Assembly (NCBI RefSeq): GCF_035083965.1
Contig: NC_089729.1
Span: 15,488,964 to 15,552,963 of the forward strand
Reading direction: 5' to 3'
Length of the DNA stretch: 64,000 nt
Origin: Branchiostoma lanceolatum
Taxonomy: Eukaryota; Chordata; Leptocardii; Amphioxiformes; Branchiostomatidae
Below, one piece after another: positions 32,692 to 47,211 of this stretch. The notes beneath the pieces are model-generated. The model was not told where the DNA came from. It made no database searches and saw only the letters and a list, made by a program, of their open reading frames with translations. Position 1 is the stretch's first letter. Each line of letters starts with the position of its first letter. A program made the position numbers and the translations under genes.

Positions 32692-33974
32692 AACTCAGCA
32701 CAAAAAGTTTGGAAACTTAACTTTGGTCGATCATATCTCCGTTATTTCTTGATCAATTTCAATGATTCATATATCATTGAAAAGCTTTTGTGATTTTCTT
32801 CCCCTTGATACTAAACTTATTATTGTTGTAAATTAATACAACGAGCACCAGACCTGCTAATGCAAGCGAGTCTCATTAAAAAAGTGCCCAGATTACCTTA
32901 CTAATGTCAAACGCTCAATTCAGTATTTTTTTCTTCTGCTGGTAGCACCTGGCTTTTGTACGAGGGTACTATGAAACTTGAATCAACAAAACACATTAAT
33001 ATGAAAGCCAAGGGTAGTCTTCATCCAAAGAAAAAATGCGTAAAGGATCCTCAGTTATGATGACGGTGGCTTAATACTGAGTGACTGTATACAAGCCATG
33101 CACTGTCACCACAGCCCGGTACGTCCTCCTCATGCTTGTCACCAGTTTTGGTACGTGGCCCCTGGCTATTCTTCCAGAAGGAGTCGTTGCAGGTCGACCA
33201 GTGTTGTTCTTTTGATCATAACTGTATGCACAGCTCGCCCAAGCTGATCAGTGATCACAGAGTCTCAATTGTGTTGAGATCTGGGCGGCAGGAGGGCCAA
33301 TCAATCCTCTGTATTCCTGCATACTGGAGGTGGTCTGAAATGACTCTCATTCTGTATGGACGTGCACTATCATCTTGCAGAATGGCACCCAGTCTCATAA
33401 TCATATTGCGGAGGTAATGATTTTCGAAATGTAACTGGATGGAGAAAGGTGTCTCTATATCGAAACATCGAAGTTGCTTAGGATGATTAGCCTGTTTTTT
33501 TCCGCTGGCAGTTAGCGTCGTACTGCGCCACACTATGACACTGACCCAAACAAACAAACAAACAAACAGTCAGTCCATCTGTGCAACAGTCAGCATAGGG
33601 TTCTCCTCGCCGCCCCAACACTTTCATTTACCCATCCAACAGTCGAAATAAACCTTGTCTTATCTGTAGCTGTGAACATAACATTCCACCACACACTGTT
33701 CCATTCACGATGTGGACGACACCACCACTAATGGGTTTGGCGCTGCGCTAGGTGTTTGACACTATTATGGAAATTTGGGCACTTTTTTTCTACAACCCAC
33801 TCGCGTAAGCAGGCCTGGTGCTCGCTCCATTAGATTGCAATTATAATCAGTTGGGTGTCATAGGAAAGGAAATTACACAAGCTTTCCAACGATATATAAT
33901 GCATTGAAATTTATAAAAAAACAACGGAAATATGATCAACCAAAGTAAAGTTTCCAAACTTTTTGTGCGTAGTT
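32692..33974 (-). mobile_element. Decayed Tc1/mariner-family DNA transposon
   Basis: The TIRs are about 60 bp: AACTCAGCACAAAAAGTTTG then GAAACTTAACTTTGGTCGATC on the left, and the matching inverse on the right ending CAAACTTTTTGTGCGTAGTT. TA flanks both ends. The minus strand between about 33560 and 33130 encodes a recognisable DDE transposase C-terminus with QDDSARPYR, then RIDWPSCRPDLNTIETL, the Tc1-type D and D/E blocks. Length (1.28 kb) is typical of the family, but only part of the transposase is open in one frame and stops interrupt it, so the copy looks inactive. Confidence 0.9.
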
Positions 33975-35054
33975 TATATCATCCAGATATAACCATGTGT
34001 TCCCAATCCTAGCAATATACTGTAGTCACAGTTGTATAATTCTGAGGTATGGATTTGTGTTGTAGTTTGTATACAGTGTCCGACATTAATGTCACAAAAT
34101 AACTAATACCTTTCAGACACGGTCAAACGTCTTCAAATAACAAGTAGTACGCAGAATATTTTGTCCCTAAATAATGTGACAATAATGAAGTTCCTGAGTT
34201 ACTGCTATATATAGATGAAATACTAGGATCGTTGGAAGTTTTCAGCCAATGAAAAAGTGCTGTCTGTGTTATAGATATGCTGTTAAGTATATTGTGCCAT
34301 TCAAAACGGTACACAGCAAATTCCTTACAATAAGCGCCAGAGTTTTCTAGCGTTAATGTCATTAGTTCCTGTCATACGTTTCCTGTGAGGTCCTGGGAAA
34401 ACATTACGCACGTCCGGCATCATACATGTACAGTCAATGGATTGCCTGATACAAAGCACGCAAAAACGCAACGTGACTTATGCTTTTCCCAGAAGACATG
34501 GGTTTACATTCTTCAAAGGATGATCCACACATACAACTTTTGTCCCTAAAGAATATGACCATTCTAAAGAAACTGAGTTGCTATATATATAGGGACGTTT
34601 TTGAGGCAGTGATGACGGTACTGTCGTGCTCTTCTATATACGTTTCTTCACATGCATATTCTACGCATGCGCATGCACGTACAAAATGAAACGTATATCG
34701 TTCCATTGATAACTGTATGGCTACATCCTCACTTTAGTGTCCTGAAATAGTTAGAGTCATACATTATATTACAGACATCCGGTCTTTGAATTCGTCATCA
34801 AACGCGTACTAAATCTATGGCGCAGAATGGGCGATGTACTTTTCAAGAAGTTGGATATCAATCTGTAGTCTTCAAAGGACGTTTTCCTGCCAATATGACC
34901 ATGTGAATTATGTCATAAATGTCCTGAAAGTACGTATCATAAAGTATAAAACATGACTTCAAAGTGTTTGAGATAGATGGTTATTGTCATATGTCCTTTA
35001 TGGCGTTGTAGGGAATTTTACGTACTGTGCGTAACCATGCATCAAATCAGTTGA
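33975..35054. other. Intergenic DNA with a diverged direct repeat
   Basis: No gene is supported. Around 34155-34215 and 34535-34595 a segment is repeated: TTTTGTCCCTAAATAATGTG versus TTTTGTCCCTAAAGAATATG, followed by GAGTTACTGCTATATATA versus GAGTTGCTATATATATA. Confidence 0.45.
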
Positions 35055-35074
35055 CATCAATTACGCTTCAAAAT

Positions 35075-35300
35075 GACCACATAATATGATAAACCACCAC
35101 ATACATAGCGTAACAGACCACCTAACATACATAGCGTAACAGACCACCCAACGTTACATGTTCCATGTTCCATGACCACATAATATGATAAACCACCACA
35201 TACATAGCGTAACATAGCGTAATATGATAAACCACCACATACATAACGTAACAGACTTCCTAACATACATAGCGTAACAGACCACCTAACGTTACATGTT
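35075..35300. repeat. Short tandem array around CACATACATAGCGTAACAGA
   Basis: Several imperfect copies of AAACCACCACATACATAGCG, TAACAGACCACCTAAC and CATAATATGATAAACCACCA. Unit length is irregular, roughly 27-70 bp. Non-coding. Confidence 0.8.
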
Positions 35301-35478
35301 CAAGATCTGCTCGTAGGGCCGTTGGGTAGATTCAAGTAATGACTAAGCTTTCTTGGTAGATCCATTGTGACAAGCTTACTGAGGTATTGGTTGGTCTAAG
35401 TCGACGCACGCCAGGGCGTCACCCCAGGTTTCGAATTGGCTGCCGTGTTCACTGTGAACTCATTGTAAGAAATTAATT

Positions 35479-35697
35479 CTATTACTGTAAATCCATTTAA
35501 GTTCGCGTGTTTTTGTTTCGCGCTAAGGCGAAAATGGAGTGTTTGCGGTGGTTTCAAGTTTACGGCAGCGCTGTATTCACATACTGCTACAGTATTGGAC
35601 GAAAATGTTCGCGGTGGTTTTGAGTTCGCGGTGAAACGGTCACCGCGAAAACCGCGAACATAAAACCACCGCAATCATATTTGCATTTACTGTACCT
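35479..35697. mobile_element. Inverted-repeat MITE upstream of the GPCR 3' end
   Basis: It begins TACTGTAAATCCATTTAAGT then TCGCG and ends CATATTTGCATTTACTGTA, an inverted pair. Inside, TTCGCGGTGGTTTTGAGTTC and CACCGCGAAAACCGCGAACA repeat in both orientations. The CpG-rich GCGGTG motifs are distinctive. Confidence 0.7.
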
Positions 35698-35821
35698 GGC
35701 GGCAGGAATAAAAAAAACTGTAAGTATGATTTAATAGATAAGGTTCGATGTTCCTTACCTTTTGTACAGACTTTGTTGATCGTTGAATGATACTTCTCAT
35801 ATGGTTCAATGCTATCAGGAA

Positions 35822-35935
35822 CTAGCCTGGGTACCATATCCTCCGTAGTAACCGCTGGCTCTATCCTTTCGCTTGGTTCGGCAAGCGAAAAGATTGAGCC
35901 AGCGGTTACTACGGAGGATGGTACTCAGGCTAAAC
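35822..35935. repeat. ~110-bp near-perfect hairpin
   Basis: TAGCCTGGGTACCATATCCT, CCGTAGTAACCGCTGGCTC and TTTCGCTTG are mirrored by CAAGCGAAAAGATTGAGCCA, GCGGTTACTACGGAGGATGG and TACTCAGGCTA. The loop is only a few bases. It lies 23 bp beyond the GPCR stop codon on the 3' side. A diverged relative may lie at 56455-56550. Confidence 0.85.
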
Positions 35936-35957
35936 AGGAACTGCATACATAACCACA

Positions 35958-37007
35958 TTAAATCTGCGTTTCAACGTTCGTCAATACTCTCTTCAAACTC
36001 GGCACTGAGGAGACACTGGCGTCCCTGTTGAAAGAAGCCATCTCTATGACGTAGACTTGTCTCGTCCTGGTCCACTTCGTTCCGACGAACGCCATTGGTC
36101 CACCCGATTCTTTGATCCTCCGAAACGTTTTTCCAATCTCCTCTCGTACTTTTTTGTCCGTTAGAGCGTAGATGACACCGTTGATGCTACTGCTTGAGTG
36201 AGCTATCACTAAGCTAGAAAAATGAACACCTCCTGACCATGTGTCGTCTTGATCGGCTAACACTATCACGGCATACTGAAGCCAACACACAACGAAGTAG
36301 ATACACAATACACTCAGCGAGCGTAGAGCTTTTCTAGCTTCTTTCGCTTGTGGTGGTGTCCTGTCTTGAAGTCTTCTCAATTTGTTCTTGATTTTCATAG
36401 CATTAAGGTAGAGCGCTGCGTTGAAGATGAACACTGTTAAAGTCGGAAGGATGTGTCCAACGAGAAGAAACACTAAAGTGTAGGACGTTTCGGTTCGATC
36501 GTACGCACAGTTCATTGTCTTCGGGTCGTAGCGAAAGTTGCCCCAACCAAACCACAACGGTAGTACGAAGCCGAGCCCGTAGACCCACATTCCCACGACG
36601 ATCACCACAGCTCCTTTCTTGGTGAATATGTCGTCGTGTGTTTGTCGTTTGCAGATGAAGAGGTAGCGGTTGACACTTATGACGGCGGTTGTGGCTAGAG
36701 AAATGACGCAGCCGGCAACGCACAGACTCCCGGCGATGTTGCAGACCGTCGCGGTCGGGTCCAGACGGTAAAACTCGGGCCAGGCTATCCCCAGGATATG
36801 TAGCGTGTCCACTACAGTGGTCACTAGCAGGTCCACCGCCGTAAGATTGACCACATACACGGTAGCGGACGTTCGAACGTCCTTCCGTCGGTAAAGGACC
36901 CATAAAACGGTGACGTTTATAGCCGTACCGAAAACTCCTAGACATCCTACGAGCACTGCAAGGCCAGTGCGGGCGTTTGAAGGATACATGCTCAAGTCCA
37001 TGTCCAT
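35958..37007 (-). CDS. Class A G-protein-coupled receptor, melatonin-receptor-like, single exon
   Basis: 349 aa, intronless, seven hydrophobic segments: about residues 15-39, 48-72, 88-118, 131-153, 174-201, 229-251 and 261-283. Landmarks: Asn31 (1.50), Asp59 (2.50), Cys89 paired with Cys167 in loop 2, Trp141 (4.50), Pro188 (5.50) and Cys241-Trp242 in segment 6. Three motifs are unusual. DRY is NRY (113-115), the segment-6 Pro is Gln244, and NPxxY is NGVIY (276-280). NRY and an N-A/G-x-x-Y end are features of melatonin receptors, and SYT before segment 5 also fits. It is therefore placed near the melatonin-receptor group; the ligand is unknown. The N-terminus is short (about 14 residues), with Asn-Ala-Arg and no clear glycosylation site. 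Amphioxus has many orphan receptors, so a lineage-specific orphan is the main alternative. Start is the first in-frame Met. Confidence 0.9.
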   Translation of the reverse strand: MDMDLSMYPSNARTGLAVLVGCLGVFGTAINVTVLWVLYRRKDVRTSATVYVVNLTAVDLLVTTVVDTLHILGIAWPEFYRLDPTATVCNIAGSLCVAGCVISLATTAVISVNRYLFICKRQTHDDIFTKKGAVVIVVGMWVYGLGFVLPLWFGWGNFRYDPKTMNCAYDRTETSYTLVFLLVGHILPTLTVFIFNAALYLNAMKIKNKLRRLQDRTPPQAKEARKALRSLSVLCIYFVVCWLQYAVIVLADQDDTWSGGVHFSSLVIAHSSSSINGVIYALTDKKVREEIGKTFRRIKESGGPMAFVGTKWTRTRQVYVIEMASFNRDASVSSVPSLKRVLTNVETQI

Positions 37008-38400
37008 CTTTACTCTTCAAACGTCCGGTCCAAACCTTATCAACCTGTTAGGGCTCTACGGATACACACAGCTAACAGTTGGAATTACAAACTTGAGACG
37101 GAAGGGCTGACGAATAAATATGGTTAAATGATTGGCAGTCATTGCACGCATGGCAATCGCTAATAAATCATTCATGGCTTAATTTTAAGACCCAAACAAC
37201 TTTCATGGGAACTAATTAAAAGAACCTGGCATGAGCTACATTTAATTAGTAGGTATCAAAGTTTTTGTCCTAAATACGTTATGCTATAACGTTAACGGCT
37301 GATGAAATGACTAGTATTCTAAGATGTGTGCACTTTTCTTGACATATGACTCTCTCTATCTTGCATGGAATTCATGATGACTGGATGCCAAGGGACGGAT
37401 TAGGGGATCAACTACGTACACCGCATTCTAATCAACAGGTGCGGGAAATGCGCTTGACGTCCCCGCTAATCGGATGAGAACCAGGGATAACATCTATAAT
37501 TCACCATCACGGATATGCACAGGCACGTTTTACACACGTACGCGATTTTGAATTTCGAGTCGACTCAGGACTGTGCAAGGAGAACCCTAGCCCACTCAAG
37601 TAGAGTTTTCTTGTAGGAAATCTCTACTTGAGCAACCCAAAGCTCCACACACACAGCCCCGAGTCGACTCCGAAAACTTGTGTAAATCGGTCCTACCTAT
37701 TCTTGGCAGGTGGTGTTTTCGTCATCACGAAATGAAACACGTGAATTTGAAAAACGTCTAACAGTTAACGTTACCTGTATGCAAGTACAGTACATCGGCA
37801 TCTACTATGGAAAGGCAACCTTCTTTTGATGAATACCACACATTACCGATCTGAAATACTCTTTTCTACCCATAGTACCAAGCCTATATACCATTTTAGC
37901 TTGACAAATGGGAACTTGCACACACATCATGTATTTTCTTCTGACATCTGAGAAAGTTTTCTGCAGATTGAAGGTGACCATTTCGAGCTTTTGATTACCC
38001 TCTACCTGTTCCAAAGTTGTCATCCAAAAAACGTACATGGGAAGTGTTCTTTGTCAGCAGAAGGGGTAAAACATAACAGCTTATATGAGGGTGGCTGTTC
38101 TAACAGTCTGAAACGCTGTGACGATGAACGTACAGTTGTTATCCCACAGGTAATTCTAATTGGCAATTTCTAATTAGCCTTTGGAGACCATAAAATTCCA
38201 CCAATCTGGAGGTATTCCCTTCTGCAAAATACAGTGGCACTGGAGACAGTCTACATCACAGTACATGGTAGAAGTAAAGCAAATCAATCAGCCTTGTGCA
38301 CACATATGTGTGTGTTTGGATATTTGGACAGTCTAGCTTCCCAATAATTCAGTCAGTCACATTGAGAATTTCAGTTATGGAAAATCTTGACAATTTTGTG
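37008..38400. other. Intergenic DNA upstream of the GPCR, with a 140-bp palindrome
   Basis: No gene is seen. About 37549-37690 is an interrupted palindrome: GATTTTGAATTTCGAGTCGA / CGAGTCGACTCCGAAAACTT outside, CTCAAGTAGAGTTTTC / GAAATCTCTACTTGAG inside, with a six-base loop. It could be a MITE or an RNA hairpin. Confidence 0.5.
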
Positions 38401-38415
38401 GTGGTTCTATTTTCG

Positions 38416-38612
38416 TACTCTCCAAGCAGAGGAAGGGTTCCGGCAGGTTTTTGACGTGTTTTTAGGCGTTTTTGTCAGGCTTTCTACTTTTCCCATAGTG
38501 TGGGTTGGCTATACAAAAAAAAGGACAAAGTAGAAAGCCCGACAAAAACGCCTAAAAACACGTCAAAAACCTGCCGGAACCCCTCCTCTGCATGCTTGGA
38601 GAGTACTATTTT
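38416..38612. mobile_element. MITE with ~85-bp inverted arms, copy 1
   Basis: The left end has TACTCTCCAAGCAGAGGAAG, GGTTCCGGCAGG and GACGTGTTTTTAGGCGTTTT. The right end is the inverse: AAAACGCCTAAAAACACGTC, CCTGCCGGAACC, CTCTGCATGCTTGGAGAGTA. A second, more diverged member lies at 50010-50172. Confidence 0.88.
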
Positions 38613-39429
38613 CGCAAGTTACCTCTCCACCATGAATTCATGACTCTACTCAAGAAATTCAACAATGTATCCAATTTGAAACGCCCCTTTTCCATCGTAC
38701 AGCAAAATAAAACCCCTGCTAAAGTAAATTAAGTGCCAACATCCTGATTTTAATTTTTTCAAACCTGACAATAGGCTTTTCCTCTGTCAATGTGCAGTTA
38801 TGTCCCAAAATTGGAGTTCCCTTTTTCTAGGTGATGCAGAGAACACTTCTTTTATCTATGATGGGCCACACACAGGTCAGCATAGCCAATCTAATTACGA
38901 GCAAGGAATATGCAAATTATATGCAAATGTGGTGCAGCAAATATACTCGCTGAGATTTAAAAAATAACTGTTCATCAAATGGCTATCACTTTCCCTTAGG
39001 CTGCACCAAGTAATTTTTATGGATGACGTCCTTTGGAGACCCTAAATCTAACGCGGGAGCGCAAAAAAAAACAAGAAGGGCCGAAAAAAACAAGATGCCT
39101 AGATTTGAAATATAATAGTCGACGACACATGTTAGGACACAAATTGAATGAGAGAACACAGTGTAACAACTAGCAATTATTGTATTCATCATGAAAACAG
39201 CAATAATTTGAATAATTCAGTTGAAGTTGAACAGCAGTTGTTGTCCTGTCCTGTTTCTTTCCATATGCCATTGATTTGCGGCACTGTCGTAACTCTTTGG
39301 CCATAGTTACAGGAAACGGAATTTCTTGGGTTTTTTTCTGGGAACAGACCAAAATCAATGCGCGCGGACGTCATCCATAAAAATTACTTGGTGTAGCCTT
39401 ACCTGCATATATCTCAAATAGAACAAGAG
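38613..39429. other. Intergenic DNA with an inverted pair
   Basis: No gene is seen. TTAGGCTGCACCAAGTAATTTT and ATGGATGACGTCC near 38997-39032 are mirrored by GGACGTCATCCATAAAAATTA and CTTGGTGTAGCC near 39366-39400, enclosing about 340 bp. This is another fold-back candidate. Confidence 0.5.
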
Positions 39430-39643
39430 ACTTAACCTCTACCAGGCTCCACAGGTCGCCGGGAAATAGCAGAAATTATAGCCAAATAGACAACATGCAG
39501 GAGGACTTAGATGGACAGGGACTACCTAGTTCTAGGTAGCAAACTGTAGTCCTGGCCAGCTAACTCCTCCCGTATGTTATCTGTCTATTTGGCCAATTTC
39601 TGCTATTTTTCCAGCGACCTGTGGAGCCTGGTAGAGGCTACAA
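39430..39643. mobile_element. MITE with ~80-bp inverted arms
   Basis: The left arm reads CCTCTACCAGGCTCCACAGG, TCGCCGGGAAATAGCAGAAA and GCCAAATAGACA. The right arm is the inverse, ending CCTGTGGAGCCTGGTAGAGG. The centre holds a second small palindrome, CTACCTAGTTCTAGGTAG. One arm of the same family lies at 21899-21960. Confidence 0.88.
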
Positions 39644-39716
39644 GGGACTGACAAGTAATGAAATTATGATACACACAAGATGTAAGGCCACGCAATAGTT
39701 GTACGGTCTTGTTATT

Positions 39717-39722
39717 TTATTC
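39717..39722 (-). terminator. RPL38: RPL38 polyadenylation signal
   Basis: TTTATT on the plus strand gives AATAAA on the minus strand, about 37 bp past the stop codon at 39759-39761. Confidence 0.6.
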
Positions 39723-39758
39723 TTATGACAGAACCATCTACATTCATCCTCCTTCTTC

Positions 39759-42784
<3,026 letters not shown>

Positions 42785-42804
42785 GTTTTCTGAGGAACCA
42801 GTCT

Positions 42805-42840
42805 TCAAGAGGAAGACGAAATATAGCCAGCAACCTGGTG
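42805..42840 (-). promoter_or_regulatory. RPL38: Candidate RPL38 core promoter and 5' TOP start
   Basis: On the minus strand, CTATATTTCGTCTTCCTCTT lies about 30 bp before the start codon. CTTCCTCTT (starting near 42815) fits the C-plus-pyrimidine rule of 5' TOP messages. Position and family knowledge are the only support. Confidence 0.35.
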
Positions 42841-43610
42841 GGAAGGTAGAAAGATTTATTGTGTTGAAGTACACACAAGCTCTCGCGGTACAAGAAACAA
42901 TTTCTGGTAGATAATCTGAATTTCTGATTCGTGCAAAGACCATGATGATATATACGCCCCCCTCCCACCGTTGGTGTCAAATCGTCTACCTCGTACTAGT
43001 AAGTTACAAGTTGTAAACTCATGTAGTCGAGTTAAACAACGACTGTATACAAATCTACAAAGAAACGCTATCGAGTCATGGATGTCTCTGGATTACAATG
43101 TTGACAAACACATGAGGTGGCGTGGCAGTTTGATACGCAGCAAAGAAATCTGCAAGTCGTACAAAATTCTGTGCTAGCGACCGCAAGTCAACATGCTTGA
43201 AAACTATCCCCGAATCGTACTGTTCTGAGTAAGTTGTAAGCGAACGATGTCCTTTAAACGGAAGGAAAGATGTTTATGGCCGTTTCTAAGGTAAAAGACC
43301 ACACCAAAGTGTCTTGCGGAGGAAGGATTACAGTTGATTTTAAGAGTGTATTTTACCTTGATCTTTTAACAAGATGGCTGCCTGAAGAAAGAGCGAACCT
43401 CGTTTTCGCGTCGTGTTTGCAGTGCAGCGGCGACACCTACCTGTACTGTACTGTATTGCAGTACAAATTTTGCAAGTCAGAAATTTGAACAAGTTACTAT
43501 ACTAGTTAGTCTTTTCGCGATAATTGCAGGTTTAATTCAAGGAATACATCACAAGACTCTATAAAATTCTTGCTTCTGAAACCTCTGTGAAAATGAAGTT
43601 ATTGTTATCT
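42841..43610. other. Intergenic DNA beyond the RPL38 promoter
   Basis: No gene or repeat could be supported. A short hairpin, TTATCTCCATGAAAAA / TTTTTCATGGAGATA, lies at about 43602-43645 at the edge of the next repeat array. Confidence 0.4.
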
Positions 43611-43614
43611 CCAT

Positions 43615-44580
43615 GAAAAAAGGCTTTTTCATGGAGATACTGTTTTGCTTGCGTTTGGTGTTTGTGTGTATGTATGTGTCACCGGACGCTAAAAGTCACC
43701 ATAACTGTAGAACCTGTACATGGATTGTAATGATTTTTGGTATGTGGGTGGGTGTTAGGAGGAGGAAGGTCAAGGTTGATTTTGGGCCCCCTGGCATGTG
43801 TGACTGGAACTGCAATGGCGTATTTGTTAAAATCTTCAATGTAGAAGAACTGAAGAGTGGATCGACAGATCGTCATGTTCTTTGGTACACAGGTAGGTTA
43901 GACCAAGTTGTACACACTTAAGTGCAAACTATGCAAATGAGACCGAATTTGCATAAGTAAGGAGGTAAATCGTTTGCATGGGTGTCGTCGGATGCTTAAA
44001 GTCAGCATAACTGTAGAACGTGTAGATCGATTGTAATGATATTTGGTATGTGGGTATGCGCTGGGAGGAGAATGGTCAAGGTCGATTTTGGGCCCCCTGG
44101 TTTGTGTCCCTGGAACTGCAATGGCCTATTTGTAAAAATGTTCTAAAGGGGTATAACTGAAGAGAGGAACAGCAGATTTTCATGTTATTTGGTACGCAGG
44201 TAGGTTGGACAGAGATGTACACACTGAAGTGCAAATCATGCAAAGTTAGTGTGTTTGCGTGTGTGTGCGCGTGTGTGTATGTTTGTGTCACCGTGTGTGT
44301 ATGTATGTGTCACCGGACGCTTAAAATCAGCATAACTAAAGAACGTGTGGATGGATTGAAATGATATCTGGTATGTGGGTAGGTGCTGGGAGGAGAAAGG
44401 TCAAGGTCGATTTTGGGCCCCCTGGTATGTGTCACTGGAACTGCAATGGCGTGTTTGTAAATATTTTGCAAGGAGAATAACTGAAGAAAGGAGCGACAGA
44501 TTTTCATGTTATTTGATATGCAGGTAGGTTGGACAGAGATGTACAAACTGAAGTGCTAATTATGCAAATTCATACTGAAT
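43615..44580 (+). repeat. ~315-bp repeat, three tandem copies
   Basis: The anchor TTTGGGCCCCCTGG recurs at about 43781, 44087 and 44412. Each unit runs through GTGTCACCGGACGC or a variant, CATAACTGTAGAAC, GGATTGTAATGAT, TTTGGTATGTGGGT, GGAACTGCAATGGC, GATTTTCATGTTATTTG, CAGGTAGGTTGGACAGA and TATGCAAAT. The copies are diverged, about 80% by eye. A fourth, isolated fragment lies at 62170-62310. The sequence matches no transposon I know; frames are short. Confidence 0.85.
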
Positions 44581-47211
44581 TTGCATAAGTAATGAGGAAT
44601 ATCTACACTATTGTGGGCTTTGAGGTCGCACCATCTGTTGGTCTCTTATCTAGGTCAGTAGCTATTTATAGCCACTTCTCCCCTTGCCCGGCCAGTGTGG
44701 GTCATACCATTGAGCGATATAGAATGGGGGGAACTGGTTTAATAAAAAAACAAAGTTTCATGGAGATTTTGGGTCCTAAGACTCTTGTTTTCGGTTTGTT
44801 TGTCTTGGTGTGTGTGCAAGTTGAAGATTGTTCCCCGGGTACCGGTCCAAGCCAACGGTTGGCCTGGCATGTTTATTGAAAGTCGCAATAATGAAACAAG
44901 ACATCCACAATAAACTCTAAATACGGAGGTATGAGATCTTCGCTTCATTTCTCAGGTTTTCTTTTATACATTCTGACCAAGCCCCGATACCGAATAACAT
45001 TACTAAACGTTGCATCCCCGTTGTCATTGCCTGCATTTTCTAGCATAACGTTTAATTATTTGTTAACGTTATATAACGTTAGTAACGTTACTGTATCCTG
45101 ACACAAGTGTGTGTGGAGAACCCTCACCTATAGCCCACTTTATCTATACAGTATACATGTATCTATGACAACCGTAGTGATGACAACGCTGCTTGAAGTG
45201 TAGCCACTAGCAGTCAAAACAATACACATTGCTATTGATTCTTCATTGACAGGTTGAAGCACGGCGTTCGCATGCCACCCACAAAGGATATACTGTTCTC
45301 AACGATTTGCTTGTGTTTGTGTACACATCTTTCGGGTTTTAGTGCCGTATTGGACATGATTTATAACGATGCTCACAAAGGGTGCCCACAGAATAACCAT
45401 TTCAAGTTTATTACATCTGCCAACGTCAACGTTCCATTGTAAATACCACCGTCTGTTTTTGGGTTGTAGTATGAAGGAGGTAAATTGCCAGGTGGTATAG
45501 AAGATCTGTATTATTTTATTACCTTTTGCGTATACACTTTACAGGCTATAATAAAAAAAGGTAAGCCATGACAAGCTTCCTTCGCAGACTTCTAGGAGCG
45601 TCGGTGTTCTATTTTGGGGAGGGGGGGGGGGCGCTAGCTGATTCGTGGTTCGCGAAGCTAGCTTTTGGGCCTCCTGCATTGGAGTACCTTGCCCGCATAT
45701 AAAGCTAAAAATCGCGGATAAGCGCTCCTCAAAAAAGTGAAAGCCGGTGTTCCTAGAAGTCTGCAAACTAGGCTAGATTATGACTTGTGAACTTTACCGA
45801 CATAGACGACCGTTACGTTTGATCGTTTTGTCAGTACTCTAGCATGGCCAGGTTTCTCTGTCCTCCCAACGTTCCGCTACAAGTCCAAGGGGTGACTCAC
45901 ACAGTGACAAAGAAAGTGGCCTCCACCGGAGTGTTTGCGATACGACGGCTGCGGAGCCGATCTTTTCAGTATCATTCGGGTGTTACGACTAAAAAAAAAG
46001 GTGTCCTGTTTCTACAGACACAGGGTTATTTCGTTCTACCTTTAGGAGGAGGTTTCATGTGTAATTGAGAAGTTCAGGGACGACGCGATACTCGTGTATG
46101 AAATCCTATCCCTCTCTGGTCGGTAAACAATACTCTGACAATATTTTGACAATAGCTGCTGAAAGAAGAGGTGCTTAACATGCAACATGTCTAAACAAAG
46201 GCCCAGCAACAATTATGCGCGCCTTGAAAACTAAATCTACGAGGGTTCCTCTCGAAAATTTGGGAAAATTCAACGTTCTTTTGTCAGCATATGCTGTTGA
46301 GGGACTAGGGGTGGGTTTGACACCCATTGGACGTCGTTACGGCGACCGCAGGGCTTCAATACCTCAGGTTGTCACCGGTCATTGGTAATGTCAATAGCTT
46401 GCCTTCCGTAAAGACACTTTTCTCATTGACATGTCGTCACAAAGCCGCTACAGTTTTTACACCACACAACCCACATTCAGCGCCCGTCGACCACGACTGC
46501 TCTATTCAAACACTAACACAATCGCCAGGGTTGCTCACGTCTCTATATATAGACGACGTCATGTAGTTCGTGTTTAATCATTAACATGAGCGTCTGTGGT
46601 GGAAAAAAATCCGCTGAAGAGTGTATTGAGCCGTGGTCAGATGGTCGCAGAGTAGCAACCGAGCAAACACAGCACTTGTGCTGAGCGGTGAGTACTTCAA
46701 TATGGATTACCGCTAGACATCTGGGCCAAAACAGTGGAAGGAAAAGTCCCGTAGGCATGACAACACTGTCTTGAAGTAGTCTTGGGACTTGAGAGTGGCT
46801 GTTTTTGCTCACAAGCCGGCGGGAAAAAGACGTTAGAAGTATCCCCAGCGCACAGCCATATTTCACTGGGTCCGTGTGTGTGCCGGGATCTTTTCGAGTA
46901 CGTTCGTGACGTTTCGGGGATACTATCATCAATACTTGTCCATAAAAAAGGACTTGTGGTCTATCGGGACATCTCTCCAACTACGTCTATACGACAAGGA
47001 AGTGTACAACTTCTTCTGGAGTTTCTAGGCTTGTGCTGAGATGGAAAAGCCGAGTCTTGGCGACAGAAACGTTGTTGTAAGTGAACCGTTGGAGTTCAAA
47101 ATTGTGGAGAGATCGCCGTTTCTTTATGGAGCTACAGTCTTGGTGTTGTTAACGTTTGCAACCAACTGAGAACGTTCTTTTAAAACCTGATATCGGAGCG
47201 ACACGGTGAGA
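44581..47211. other. Intergenic DNA and 5' region of the intronless gene
   Basis: No supported gene. A fold-back lies at about 45580-45775: CGCAGACTTCTAGGAGCGTC and GGTGTTCTATTTT mirrored by GGTGTTCCTAGAAGTCTGCA. The last 300-500 bp are probably the 5' UTR and promoter of the 47212 gene. A 39-codon upstream frame opens at 47041 and stops at 47160; coding status unknown. Confidence 0.4.

Noticed and set aside
36403-37020. 205-codon frame overlapping the GPCR on the same strand
   Set aside because: Out-of-frame shadow of the receptor; Arg/His-rich with no domain.
37586-37630. microRNA precursor hairpin
   Set aside because: The 16-bp stem is too short alone, and the extended arms have large internal loops; kept only as a palindrome observation.
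45844-46068. 74-codon plus-strand frame
   Set aside because: No signal peptide, domain or credible splice partners.
47041-47160. 39-codon frame upstream of the intronless gene
   Set aside because: Too short and without homology; could be an upstream frame in the 5' UTR, so it is noted in text but not called as a gene.
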